Assembly (NCBI RefSeq): GCF_019903425.1
Contig: NZ_JACHUZ010000013.1
Location: 1,990,361 to 2,054,360 of the forward strand
Source of the DNA: Vreelandella halophila
GTDB lineage: Bacteria > Pseudomonadota > Gammaproteobacteria > Pseudomonadales > Oleiphilaceae
Direction of reading: 5' to 3'
Length of the DNA stretch: 64,000 nucleotides
In this document: one piece after another, positions 43,661-51,559 of the stretch
Layout of the letters: every line of letters starts with the position of its first letter
How positions within the stretch are numbered: position 1 is the first letter of the stretch
Position numbers and translations under genes: made by a program
Notes under the pieces: generated by a model
Databases searched by the model: none
Seen by the model: only the letters and a program-made list of their open reading frames with translations
What the model was told of the DNA's origin: nothing

Positions 43661-44823
43661 GGAACCTCTGAATAACCAGTTTTGAACGCCAATTCCCGAT
43701 TTCGATCCGGAGATGAACCGATTTCGGCGATAAATGCCCGGTCTATTTGTTCATCTTTTGTCCGGTTAACGCCTTTTTGGCGGCCACCGGACACACTTCC
43801 CCTACGCGGGGAGGTATCGTTCACCGACAAGCATGTTGCTGAACGCTGCCAACAGGTAAAGCCGATTGGCGTTCTTCGCCAGGCCGCGGTAGCGGACCTT
43901 AGCGTAACCAAACTGACGCTTGATGGTACGAAACGGATGCTCGACCTTCGCCCGAACACTGGCCTTGATCTTTTCCGCCCTGGCAAGGTTGCTGCCTTCC
44001 GCCAGCTGTCGGGTAACACCAGGGCGCCGGGCGATGAACCAGTCGACGTTCCGGTGCCGGTGCTCTTTGCGCTTCTCAATGCCCCGGTAACCGGAATCGC
44101 CAAAAACCCGTGTTTCATCGCCGTGGAGCAACGCGCCAGCCGCATTGAGATCGTGCTCATTGGCAGCAGTCACTTCCAGCGAATGGATCATCCCAAAACC
44201 GTCATCCACACCAGTGTGCATCTTCATTCCGAAATACCACTGGTTGCCCTTGCGGGTCTGGTGCATTTCCGGATCCCTCTCGCCGCTTTTGTTCTTGGTC
44301 GAGCTGGGCGCGGAGATGATGCTGGCATCCACGATGCTGCCTTCGCGCAGCATCAGGCCCTGGCGCTCCAGGTGCTTGTTCACTTCCTTGAACATCGCCT
44401 TGCCCAGGTTGTGCTGCTCCAGAAAATGGCGGAAGTTGAGAATGGTGGTTTCGTCCGGAATCGAATCGGCCAGGGTCAGGCCGGCAAAGCGGCGCATGGA
44501 CTCGATCTCGTAGAGTTCGTCTTCCATCGCTGGATCGGAAAGGTTGTAGAACAGCTGCATGCAGTGGATGCGAAGCATCACCTGCAATGGATACGGCCGG
44601 CGGCCGTTCTCGCCCTTGGGATAGTAGCGGGCAACCTTGTTCTCCAGCTTCTTCCAGGGGATCAGCTGATCCATGCGCTCCAGGAACTTCTCGCGGCGGG
44701 TCTTGCGCTTTTTGTTCTGGTATTCGGCTTCGGCAAAGCTGATCTGGCTCATGGCGTGAAGACCTTCCCGATTGGTGGCTCTGGCGCTATTGTCGCAAAT
44801 CCGGGGGCTTTTTCAGAGGTTCC
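43661..44823 (-). mobile_element. IS5 element, copy B (1,163 bp)
   Basis: Same ends and length as copy A. Flanked by CTAA on both sides, a 4-bp YTAR target duplication. It inserted in GCGCTAACAGG, which on the minus strand reads CCTGTTAGCGC, resembling the second core of an attC or attI site. Confidence 0.92.
43802..44752 (-). CDS. IS5 family transposase (copy B)
   Basis: 316 residues, identical to the copy A protein, with DASIISAPSSTKNKSG, FGDSGYRG and VEHPFRTIKRQFGY. Intact frame. Together the two copies bracket the PAS gene, the IS3 element and nearly all cassettes in direct orientation, so homologous recombination between them could delete that segment. Confidence 0.93.
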   Translation of the reverse strand: MSQISFAEAEYQNKKRKTRREKFLERMDQLIPWKKLENKVARYYPKGENGRRPYPLQVMLRIHCMQLFYNLSDPAMEDELYEIESMRRFAGLTLADSIPDETTILNFRHFLEQHNLGKAMFKEVNKHLERQGLMLREGSIVDASIISAPSSTKNKSGERDPEMHQTRKGNQWYFGMKMHTGVDDGFGMIHSLEVTAANEHDLNAAGALLHGDETRVFGDSGYRGIEKRKEHRHRNVDWFIARRPGVTRQLAEGSNLARAEKIKASVRAKVEHPFRTIKRQFGYAKVRYRGLAKNANRLYLLAAFSNMLVGERYLPA

Positions 44824-45003
44824 CTAACAGGTAATGATAGGAATTCTGCGTTATTGATATCCCTGAATTCGGTATAGCGCCAGCTTGCTTTGCTGAGTTT
44901 ATCCGGAATCTATCCATAAAATCAGGGGCCTACCACGCAGGCGTAGACCGCGATGTAATATCCTGAATTCCCGTTTACCCGCATCCAATCAACCCCAACC
45001 AAA
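44824..45003. other. Noncoding end of the island, possible attI or attC relic
   Basis: 180 bp without coding content. Before the IS5 insertion the minus strand read AATAACGC...CCTGTTAGCG here, close to integron cores, just upstream of the first cassette. Two similar TCCTGAATTC/CCCTGAATTC stretches lie inside. No integrase fragment is seen. Confidence 0.35.
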
Positions 45004-45035
45004 AAGCCCCCTGGGGCGCGAACCGCAGGGGGCTT
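45004..45035 (-). terminator. Rho-independent terminator of nrdJab
   Basis: AAGCCCCCTG and CAGGGGGCTT arms followed on the minus strand by TTTTT. It lies 11 bp after the nrdJb stop. Confidence 0.85.
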
Positions 45036-45045
45036 GGTTTCCGGC

Positions 45046-45726
45046 TCAGCCGCACTTACTCTCACCACAGGCAAGACAGGTCTCACACCCATCCATCATC
45101 ACCATGGCCTTGGTGTGGCACTTGCCACAGACGGTGGCATTGGAAGGGTAGCTGCCTTCCGCGTTGGAGACTGGCTCGCCATTGGTCTCAAAGGCGGCTT
45201 TCTTCTCGGCGATCATCCGCTGGGTGAGCTCGCTCATCTCCTCGGTCTCGATCAGGCCGATGGCCTTCATATGCTTCTCGATCACGTAGCCGATCTCGGC
45301 CACTAGGGAGGGCATGAAGACGCCGCCTTTCTTGAAGTAGCCGCCGCTCGGGTCGTGCACGGAGCGCAGCTCTTCCACCAGGAAGGTCACGTCGCCGCCC
45401 TTGCGGAACACGGCGGAGAGCACGCGGGTGAGGGCGATCACCCACTGGAAGTGCTCCATGTTCTTGGAGTTGATGAACACCTCGTAGGGGCGGCGGGTTT
45501 CGTGGTCCGTGCCCTCGTTGAGGATGATGTCGTTGATGGTGATGTACATCGCGTGGTCATCGATCGGCGGCTTGATCTTGTAGGTGGTGCCCAACAGGAA
45601 CTCGGGCCGCTCGATGTGCTCGTTCATCACCAGCGGCTGGTTCTCGGCCGCCTGTTCCTCATTGGCGGCGTTCTCTTCCTTGAGAACGCGCTGGTCGACG
45701 ATTTTCTTCTCGATTCGGACGGTCAT
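45046..45726 (-). CDS. nrdJb: Class II ribonucleotide reductase, C-terminal subunit NrdJb
   Basis: 226 residues. Contains the TSCPD-type domain (RPYEVFINSKNMEHFQWV) and a C-terminal zinc-finger/redox tail with CGKCHT and CETCLACGESKCG, the cysteines that reduce the active site of NrdJa. Split NrdJa/NrdJb enzymes are known in Pseudomonas aeruginosa. Follows nrdJa by 30 bp. Confidence 0.9.
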   Translation of the reverse strand: MTVRIEKKIVDQRVLKEENAANEEQAAENQPLVMNEHIERPEFLLGTTYKIKPPIDDHAMYITINDIILNEGTDHETRRPYEVFINSKNMEHFQWVIALTRVLSAVFRKGGDVTFLVEELRSVHDPSGGYFKKGGVFMPSLVAEIGYVIEKHMKAIGLIETEEMSELTQRMIAEKKAAFETNGEPVSNAEGSYPSNATVCGKCHTKAMVMMDGCETCLACGESKCG

Positions 45727-45756
45727 TTTCTCGGGTCTCCGTAGTCTGGATTCGGT

Positions 45757-47895
45757 TCAGTACTTACCGTAGGTGCCTTCCTTGAGGGCATCGAAGAGGT
45801 TGGCGGCGTTGTGGATCTCGCCGTCGTATTCGATTTCCTCGTCGCCACTGACCTGGACGGTACTGCCATCTTCCAGCGTGAACTCGTATTGGGTGCCTTC
45901 AAGGTCCTTCTGCTTCACCAGCACGCCCTGGAAGGCTTCGGGGTTGAAGCGGAAGGTGGTGCAGCCCTTCAGCCCCTGCTCGTAGGCGTACATGTAAATG
46001 TCCTTGAAGTCGTCGTACGCGAAGTCCGTGGGCACGTTGGCGGTCTTGGAGATGGAGGAGTCCACCCACTTCTGGGCCGCGCCCTGGATGTCCACGTGCT
46101 GCTTCGGGCTCACGTCATCCGCAACGGTGAAGTAGCTCGGCAGCTGCTCCTCCGGGTTCTGGGAGTCGGGCATGGCCTTTTCGTTCAACAGTTCGCGGTA
46201 GGCGAGCAGCTCGAAGGAGAACACGTCGACCTTCTCTTTGGACTTGCGCCCCTCGCGGATCACGTTGCGCGAGTAGTGGTGCGAGAAGCTGGGCTCGATG
46301 CCGTTGCTGGCGTTGTTGGCCAGCGACAGCGAGATGGTGCCCGTGGGCGCGATGGAGGTGTGGTGCGTGAAGCGCACGCCTTTCTCGGCGATCTGCTGCA
46401 CGACCTCCGGCTCCGCCTCGGCGATCTTCTGCATGTAGCGGCTGTAGCGGGCGTGCAGGATGCGACCGGGCACCTTGTCACCGGCCTTGTAGCCGTCTTC
46501 GCGCATCTCCGGGCGCCATTCGAGCATTTCTTCGGTGAGCTCGAACTCATCGTTCATGATCGGCGCCGGACCTTTCTCGTCGGCCAGCTTGACGCCTTCA
46601 CGCCAGCCTTCCAGCGCCATCTCTTTGGTCACTTCCTCGGTGAAGGCCACGGAGTCGGCGGAGCCGTAGGGCATGCGCAGCATGGCGAGGGTGGAGCCCA
46701 GGCCGAGGATGCCCATGCCGTGGCGGCGCTTGTATTCGATCTCGTGGCGCTGCTTGTCCAGCGGCAGGCCGTTGAGCTCGACCACGTTGTCCAGCATGCG
46801 GGTGAAGATGCCCACGACCTTGCGGTACTTGTCGTAGTTGAAGCGCGCCTTCTCGGTGAAGGGGAACTCCACGAAGCGGGTCAGGTTGATGGAGCCCAGC
46901 AGGCAGCTGCCGTAGGGGGGCAGGGGCTGCTCACCGCAGGGGTTGGTGGCGCGGATGTTCTCGCAGAACCAGTTGTTGTTCATCCGGTTGACCTTGTCGA
47001 TCAGGATGAAGCCCGGCTCGGCGTAGTCGTAGGTGGAGGACATGATCTTGTCCCAGATCGCGCGCGCCTTCAGCGTGCGGTAGATCCGGCAGGCGACGCG
47101 GCCCTTGCCGTCGGTGACGTAGCCATCCTTCACCGGGAAGTCACGGTAGACGAACTGTTCCGGGTCGTTCAGATCCAGGCCTTCCTTCTCGGCTTCCTCG
47201 CGGGAGACGGGGAAGGAGAGCTGCCAGTTGGCGTCGTTCTTCACCGCCTCGATGAAGTCCTCGGTGATCAGCAGCGAGAGGTTGAACTGGCGCAGGCGGG
47301 CATCTTCGCGCTTGGCTTCGATGAAGTCGATGATGTCCGGGTGGTGCACGTCGAACGTGGCCATCTGCGCGCCACGGCGGCCGCCGGCGGAGGAGACGGT
47401 GAAGCACATGCGGTCGAAGATGTCCATGAAGGACAGCGGGCCGGAGGTGGTTGCACCAGCGCCTGCCACATAGGCGCCCTTGGGCCGCAGGGTGGAGAAC
47501 TCGTAGCCGATGCCACAGCCGGCCTTGAGGGTGAGGCCCGCCTCGTGGTTCTTCACCAGGATGTTGTCCATGGAGTCGTACACGGTGCCGGAGACGGTGC
47601 AGTTGATGGTGGAGGTGGCCGGCTTGTGCGCCTCGGCACCCGCATTGGAGGTGATGCGACCGGCCGGAATGGCGCCGTTACGCAGGGCCCAGACGAAGTC
47701 CTCGTGCACGGCCTTGCGCTTCTTGGCGGTCTCCACGGAGGCCAGGGACTCCGCGACGCGCTTGTAGGTGTCCTCGATCTCCCGGTCGACGGGCTCACCG
47801 GCTTTGGTCTTGAGTTGGTACTTGCTGGCCCAGATGTCGACCGAAGTTTCCTGGAATGGAATGTTGTTGGTCAGATCCTGCGTCTTGGCGTTCAT
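45757..47895 (-). CDS. nrdJa: Adenosylcobalamin-dependent ribonucleotide reductase, catalytic subunit NrdJa
   Basis: 712 residues. Radical and substrate motifs are visible: STINCTVSGTVYDSM, NPCGEQPLPPYGSCLLGSIN (catalytic cysteines), and MGILGLGSTLAMLRMPYGS and HHTSIAPTGTISLSLANNAS. It makes deoxyribonucleotides with B12, independent of oxygen. NrdJb supplies the C-terminal domain. Upstream lie two NrdR-type boxes. A 732-codon open frame on the opposite strand is a shadow of high GC codon bias. Confidence 0.95.
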   Translation of the reverse strand: MNAKTQDLTNNIPFQETSVDIWASKYQLKTKAGEPVDREIEDTYKRVAESLASVETAKKRKAVHEDFVWALRNGAIPAGRITSNAGAEAHKPATSTINCTVSGTVYDSMDNILVKNHEAGLTLKAGCGIGYEFSTLRPKGAYVAGAGATTSGPLSFMDIFDRMCFTVSSAGGRRGAQMATFDVHHPDIIDFIEAKREDARLRQFNLSLLITEDFIEAVKNDANWQLSFPVSREEAEKEGLDLNDPEQFVYRDFPVKDGYVTDGKGRVACRIYRTLKARAIWDKIMSSTYDYAEPGFILIDKVNRMNNNWFCENIRATNPCGEQPLPPYGSCLLGSINLTRFVEFPFTEKARFNYDKYRKVVGIFTRMLDNVVELNGLPLDKQRHEIEYKRRHGMGILGLGSTLAMLRMPYGSADSVAFTEEVTKEMALEGWREGVKLADEKGPAPIMNDEFELTEEMLEWRPEMREDGYKAGDKVPGRILHARYSRYMQKIAEAEPEVVQQIAEKGVRFTHHTSIAPTGTISLSLANNASNGIEPSFSHHYSRNVIREGRKSKEKVDVFSFELLAYRELLNEKAMPDSQNPEEQLPSYFTVADDVSPKQHVDIQGAAQKWVDSSISKTANVPTDFAYDDFKDIYMYAYEQGLKGCTTFRFNPEAFQGVLVKQKDLEGTQYEFTLEDGSTVQVSGDEEIEYDGEIHNAANLFDALKEGTYGKY

Positions 47896-48103
47896 GAGTG
47901 GCGTTGTCCCTGGTTGTTGCTTGGATACCGGTTGCGTAATGCAACCACCATATCTTGTGTTTGCGTTTTGAACAGCCCGTGGCTCAGCCGGACCCCGCGG
48001 AGAGGGTGAAGCGGGGCATGTTCCCGGCTGCAGGGCTTAATAGGAGAGCAGACCGAGGCAATGCCTCCGGCCTGTTGACATGCGATGCCATTTTTGATTA
48101 ACC

Positions 48104-48148
48104 CCCAATATATCGATTTTTTCTTGTTGTTGATGCCCGTATATTGTG
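48104..48148. promoter_or_regulatory. Tandem NrdR-type boxes upstream of nrdJa
   Basis: CCCAATATATCGAT (centre near 48110) and CCGTATATTGTGG (centre near 48141) resemble the NrdR consensus acaCaAtATaTtGtgt. Their centres are 31 bp apart, three helical turns, as in known NrdR-controlled promoters. They lie about 215-250 bp before nrdJa and could also serve the divergent lipoprotein gene. Confidence 0.6.
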
Positions 48149-48343
48149 GTTTTGGGGTTTCGGATGTCAAGTGAACATGACGCCCGGCTGGGGTGGATTC
48201 GGCAGGATCCGCCCATGGCGGGGGTTGCGGCTGAAGAGGTCGGTACGGGGGCGAAACCGTAGCGTGCAATCTACTAGATATAGTATTGGGTGAAGACTCC
48301 GGAGCAATGGGTTATCCTGCGGTTTTCCGAGATGGACCCTCTC

Positions 48344-48892
48344 ATGCGGATTAGAATCCTACCATTGCTTTTTCTGGCCTCTGTCGCGCTGCTGGCCGCC
48401 GGCTGCACAACCACGGATGTGGCAATGGAGCAGCAGGCCGCTCCCGAGCCGGTAACCGACGACCGGCCACTGCCGAGCTGGAACCGACTGATGCGGGAGA
48501 CCCTTCCGGTGGTGAAGGCGGAGCTGGCCGCCGAAGGGGAAGATTTCCGGCCGCGGGCGTTTGTGCTGTCCCGTCGTGGGGGTGTCCGGGGTGTGCATAT
48601 TGATCCCGCCTCCGGGGCGGATGACGCCGAACGGATCGAACTGATCTTCGAGAGCCTGGAGGCCATTCTCCGGGGCGATGACGTGGTGGCGCTGGTGGTC
48701 TACGCCACGGGTGAGGGCGAACTGCTCGACAGCCGTGACCGAAGTGACATGGTGGTGGCGCATCTTGAGCATTTTTCCGGCAGGGCTTTGCTGCGGCGCC
48801 TGAGCTATACGCGGGATGGCGACGAAGTGAACTTCGGACCCGAGGACGTGGACCGTACCAGTGCCCTGGTGATGGGGGAGGGGAAGCAATGA
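48344..48892 (+). CDS. Lipoprotein, unknown
   Basis: 182 residues from MRIRILPLLF. Signal peptide with a lipobox LAAGC, then an acidic, proline-containing linker and a domain with RPRAFVLSRRGGVRGVHIDP, LIFESLEAILRGDDVVALVVYA. I do not recognise the family; the alternation suggests an alpha/beta fold. Its stop overlaps the ogt start by 4 bases, so the pair is co-transcribed. An alternative start 12 bases earlier gives MDPLMRIRI. Confidence 0.68.
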   Translation: MRIRILPLLFLASVALLAAGCTTTDVAMEQQAAPEPVTDDRPLPSWNRLMRETLPVVKAELAAEGEDFRPRAFVLSRRGGVRGVHIDPASGADDAERIELIFESLEAILRGDDVVALVVYATGEGELLDSRDRSDMVVAHLEHFSGRALLRRLSYTRDGDEVNFGPEDVDRTSALVMGEGKQ

Positions 48893-49437
48893 ACGTCATC
48901 TGGCTGCAGCGCCCGGAGGCTGTGGGGGCGCTGATGTACGGTGAGCTTGATTCGCCCTGGGGGCGGGTCTGGTCCCTGTGGCATGAGGATGCGCTGACGC
49001 AGCTTGCATTTGTGGACAGCCCTTCCGATCTGGAAAAGCGTTTCAACCGGGTAGTGAAGGTCTGGCGCCGTGAACCTGAACCCATGGCGGAGGATGATGG
49101 CCGGCTCACCGACCTCGCTGCCATTCTGAGGGCCTGGCCCCATCAGGCCGAGGCATCCATGCCCACGCTTGAGATGGTGGGGGCTGCCTTCCAGCAGCGG
49201 GTCTGGCGCTATCTGTTGCGGCTCGACCCGGGCCAGTGCCTGACCTATGGGGAAGTGGCCCGCCACATTGGCCAGCCCGGGGCAGCCCGGGCGGTGGGGG
49301 CCGCGGTGGGCGCCAATCCGGTGCCCGTTCTGGTCCCGTGCCATCGTGTGCTGCCGGCTTCCGGCGGAACCGGGCACTACGGCGGTGGTGAGCGGCGTAA
49401 GCGGTGGTTGTTGAGCGGCGAGGGCGTGGGCCTGTGA
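48889..49437 (+). CDS. ogt: Methylated-DNA--protein-cysteine methyltransferase
   Basis: 182 residues. The active-site motif PCHRVL with the acceptor cysteine is near residue 150, preceded by TYGEVARHIGQPGAARAVG (helix-turn-helix/recognition) and followed by GTGHYGGGERRKRWLL. It removes alkyl groups from O6-alkylguanine in a suicide reaction. Domain layout suits Ogt/MGMT without Ada's regulatory zinc domain. Confidence 0.93.
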   Translation: MNVIWLQRPEAVGALMYGELDSPWGRVWSLWHEDALTQLAFVDSPSDLEKRFNRVVKVWRREPEPMAEDDGRLTDLAAILRAWPHQAEASMPTLEMVGAAFQQRVWRYLLRLDPGQCLTYGEVARHIGQPGAARAVGAAVGANPVPVLVPCHRVLPASGGTGHYGGGERRKRWLLSGEGVGL

Positions 49438-49441
49438 AGAC

Positions 49442-49816
49442 CTACTGGGCGTTCTGCGGCGGCAGGCGGTAGCGCATGCGCTTGCTGATGCCGCGGAAGG
49501 CAAGGTAGAGCAGGTAGATAAAGGCGATCACCAGAATCAGCGCGGCCAGGGCCAACCCCCCTTCCTGCAGCAGCAGGGTATTGTTCCCTTCCGAAACCAG
49601 AAGCGCAAATGCCCTGACACCATGGTGCTGGAGCAGGTAGAACGTGATCCCGCCCCCCAGCACAGCCGAAATGAACTGGCTGATGATGATCAGTACTGAG
49701 GGGATGGTCGCCTTGTGCCCGCAGTGGCCGCATTGATAGCGGTCGGTGTATTCGGGCTCATCCTCGTTCCGGATGGGGTCCATAAGCCCCTGTCGGCAGT
49801 TGGTGCATACGAGCAT
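49442..49816 (-). CDS. Zinc-ribbon membrane protein, unknown
   Basis: 124 residues. An N-terminal zinc ribbon with CTNCRQ and CGHCGH is followed by two membrane helices (IPSVLIIISQFISAVLGGGI and ALAALILVIAFIYLLYLAF) and a basic C-terminus. Likely inner membrane with the ribbon in the cytoplasm. No family assignment. Convergent with ogt. Confidence 0.68.
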   Translation of the reverse strand: MLVCTNCRQGLMDPIRNEDEPEYTDRYQCGHCGHKATIPSVLIIISQFISAVLGGGITFYLLQHHGVRAFALLVSEGNNTLLLQEGGLALAALILVIAFIYLLYLAFRGISKRMRYRLPPQNAQ

Positions 49817-49863
49817 GCGGCCTGGTCTCCGGCAGATGGGTGAGTGACTGACTGTATAGTCTT

Positions 49864-50463
49864 TCAGGCGCTGGAGTACAACCCCGGCGACGTATCAATG
49901 CCGCGTCTGGGGGCTTTCTTCACCGGGGCAGTACGGATGCCTCCCTGGCGCATAACGCCGATGCGGTCCGCCATGGTCATGGCGAAGGCAACGTTCTCGG
50001 CGAGGGTCATGTGAGGGAAGAGCGCGTAGTCCTGGAAGACCATGCCGATGCGCCGCTTCTGGGCGGGAAGCCTGGTGATGTCGCGTTCACTCAGAAGAAC
50101 CTGGCCGTTGTCGGGCTTTTCGTCGTCGCTCACCCGCTCCGGCGAGTACACACAGGTGCGGGCACGGCCGGCCACGGCAACCCATTCGCCGGTGCGGCTG
50201 CGGAAGATCCGAATACAGGGATTCAGGCAGCGCTGCAAGGCGCTCTGCTTTGGCCAGTGAGCCCATGGCACCGGTGTCCTGGCCCCAGAATACGTCGGCG
50301 GGTGTCTGCTCACCTTCTTCCTGCAGAAGTACGGCCAGCTGGGTTGGTTGATGGCCGAGATGCCGAGATAGCCACCGGCGGCGATCAACACAAGCACGAT
50401 TAGGCCAATCAGTTTGCTTTGTATCCGTTTCTCCTTGGAACGAGGGGGCGACCGGATAAACAT
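49864..50463 (-). pseudogene. Fused remnant of an iron ABC transporter (fbpA/fbpC)
   Basis: The frame is open but chimeric. It begins like the signal peptide of an FbpA-type ferric-binding protein (KLIGLIVLVLIAAGGYLG), continues FbpA-like in a second frame (TPADVFWGQDTGAMGSLAKA), returns to the first frame (EWVAVAGRARTCVYSPERV), then becomes an FbpC-type ATPase (RRIGMVFQDYALFPHMTLAENVAF) and jumps to a later piece (TMADRIGVMRQGGI). Walker A, the signature motif and the permease are missing. Two frameshifts and at least two deletions make it inactive. Confidence 0.8.
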
Positions 50464-50560
50464 TATAATTTAAACGATTCGCAACTACTGGCGCGTGAAC
50501 TGCAGGACCGGATGAAGCTGCTATGCTTGCTTTGGGTAGTTTTGAGGATGGACAGGGAGC

Positions 50561-50848
50561 ATGCCCGAGCAGCGGCGTTACATCCGGACCAGTATGAGCG
50601 TGCGCATCATGGTGCGCCACAGTGAGATTGGGGAGCGCGTTTTCACAATGCGTGATCTGTCCGATGGCGGCATCTTTGTTCTTGTGGATAATGAGCCGTT
50701 CCCGGGAATCGGCAGCGAGGTTGAAGTCCAGGTCCAGGGGTTGCCTGTCCCCGCGCCCGTGCGCCGGATGCGGGTCGTGCGCGAGACCGAGGATGGTTAC
50801 GGTCTTGCCTTCATGGATAAACAGAGCGAGCAGGGAGAAGGCCATTGA
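50561..50848 (+). CDS. PilZ domain protein
   Basis: 95 residues. The c-di-GMP-binding pattern is present: RRYIRTSM near the start (RxxxR) and RDLSDGGIFV (DxSxxG). A single PilZ domain, as in small adaptors controlling motility, exopolysaccharide or pili. Its stop overlaps the TTG of the next gene. The HD-GYP-like gene 0.7 kb downstream suggests a c-di-GMP neighbourhood. Confidence 0.88.
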   Translation: MPEQRRYIRTSMSVRIMVRHSEIGERVFTMRDLSDGGIFVLVDNEPFPGIGSEVEVQVQGLPVPAPVRRMRVVRETEDGYGLAFMDKQSEQGEGH

Positions 50849-51417
50849 GAGCCGTCATGGGCGTGGTGCTGGTGCTGGCCGTGGGGCTTACGGGCTGCGC
50901 AACCCACCGCACCCATTATTCCGCGATGACCGCCGATAATTCCGCCGGCCAGGAACGACGTGTGCTGCTGAAATGGAAGACAGCGCGCTACCCCGCCTGG
51001 CACTGGCGCCAGGACAGTGCTACCCCGGTTACCGTGGAAACCCAGTGCAGCCAGCGTGCGTGGAAACTGCGCGACCCCGGAATGGATGGCGCTTGCTCTG
51101 ACGATGCGATTGCCGCGTGTGGTGACCCGCGGCTGGATGCCGCGACCAGCGGCCAGCCGGTAGAGGAAGGGCGGGTATGCATGAAGGTGACCGACAGTGA
51201 CGGCAGTACGCGGGTTCAGGAGCTGGGGAGCCGCCTTGAGCTCACAGTCAGTTGCCAGCCGCGCCAGACCGGCGTGGATATGGGAGACGAGGTGGTCAAT
51301 GTGGACTACCCGCGGGCTTCCTCCGTGCCCTATACGTTCCGGGTGCGTACTGTGCCTACCGGCAGTCTGATCCAGCGTCCGCCGCAGCTTGGTGACCGGG
51401 TCTGTGATGAAGACTGA
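50845..51417 (+). CDS. Lipoprotein, unknown, with TTG start
   Basis: 190 residues. The signal has a lipobox GLTGC. I take the TTG that overlaps the PilZ stop since GGGAGAAGG precedes it and it supplies the basic residue expected in a signal peptide; the ATG four codons later is the alternative. The mature part has six or more cysteines (TQCSQ, GACSDDAIAACGD, RVCMK, VSCQP), likely disulfide-bonded in the periplasm. No family known. Confidence 0.68.
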   Translation: MRAVMGVVLVLAVGLTGCATHRTHYSAMTADNSAGQERRVLLKWKTARYPAWHWRQDSATPVTVETQCSQRAWKLRDPGMDGACSDDAIAACGDPRLDAATSGQPVEEGRVCMKVTDSDGSTRVQELGSRLELTVSCQPRQTGVDMGDEVVNVDYPRASSVPYTFRVRTVPTGSLIQRPPQLGDRVCDED

Positions 51418-51559
51418 ACCCCCTCTGGGAAAAGGTCTGTAACATTTTTGTTCATTTGCGGAACGTTTCGTCACAGTCGGCGCGTTGCTTCTTCTTTTAA
51501 ATTTGAAACAATGTAAAAAGGAAGAAGTCATATCCCAGTGCCGAGGACGAGGAGAAGTC

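Noticed and set aside
30000-45000. Prophage or conjugative element as explanation of the island
   Set aside because: No phage structural, integrase, relaxase or secretion genes; contents are cassettes and IS elements only.
45811-48009. A 732-codon open frame on the plus strand over nrdJa
   Set aside because: It is antisense to a well-conserved enzyme and consists of low-complexity Val/Leu/Gly/His-rich sequence, a shadow of GC-rich codon usage.
47896-48200. Cobalamin riboswitch upstream of nrdJa
   Set aside because: Conserved B12-box and paired core elements were not recognisable by eye; NrdR boxes explain regulation better.
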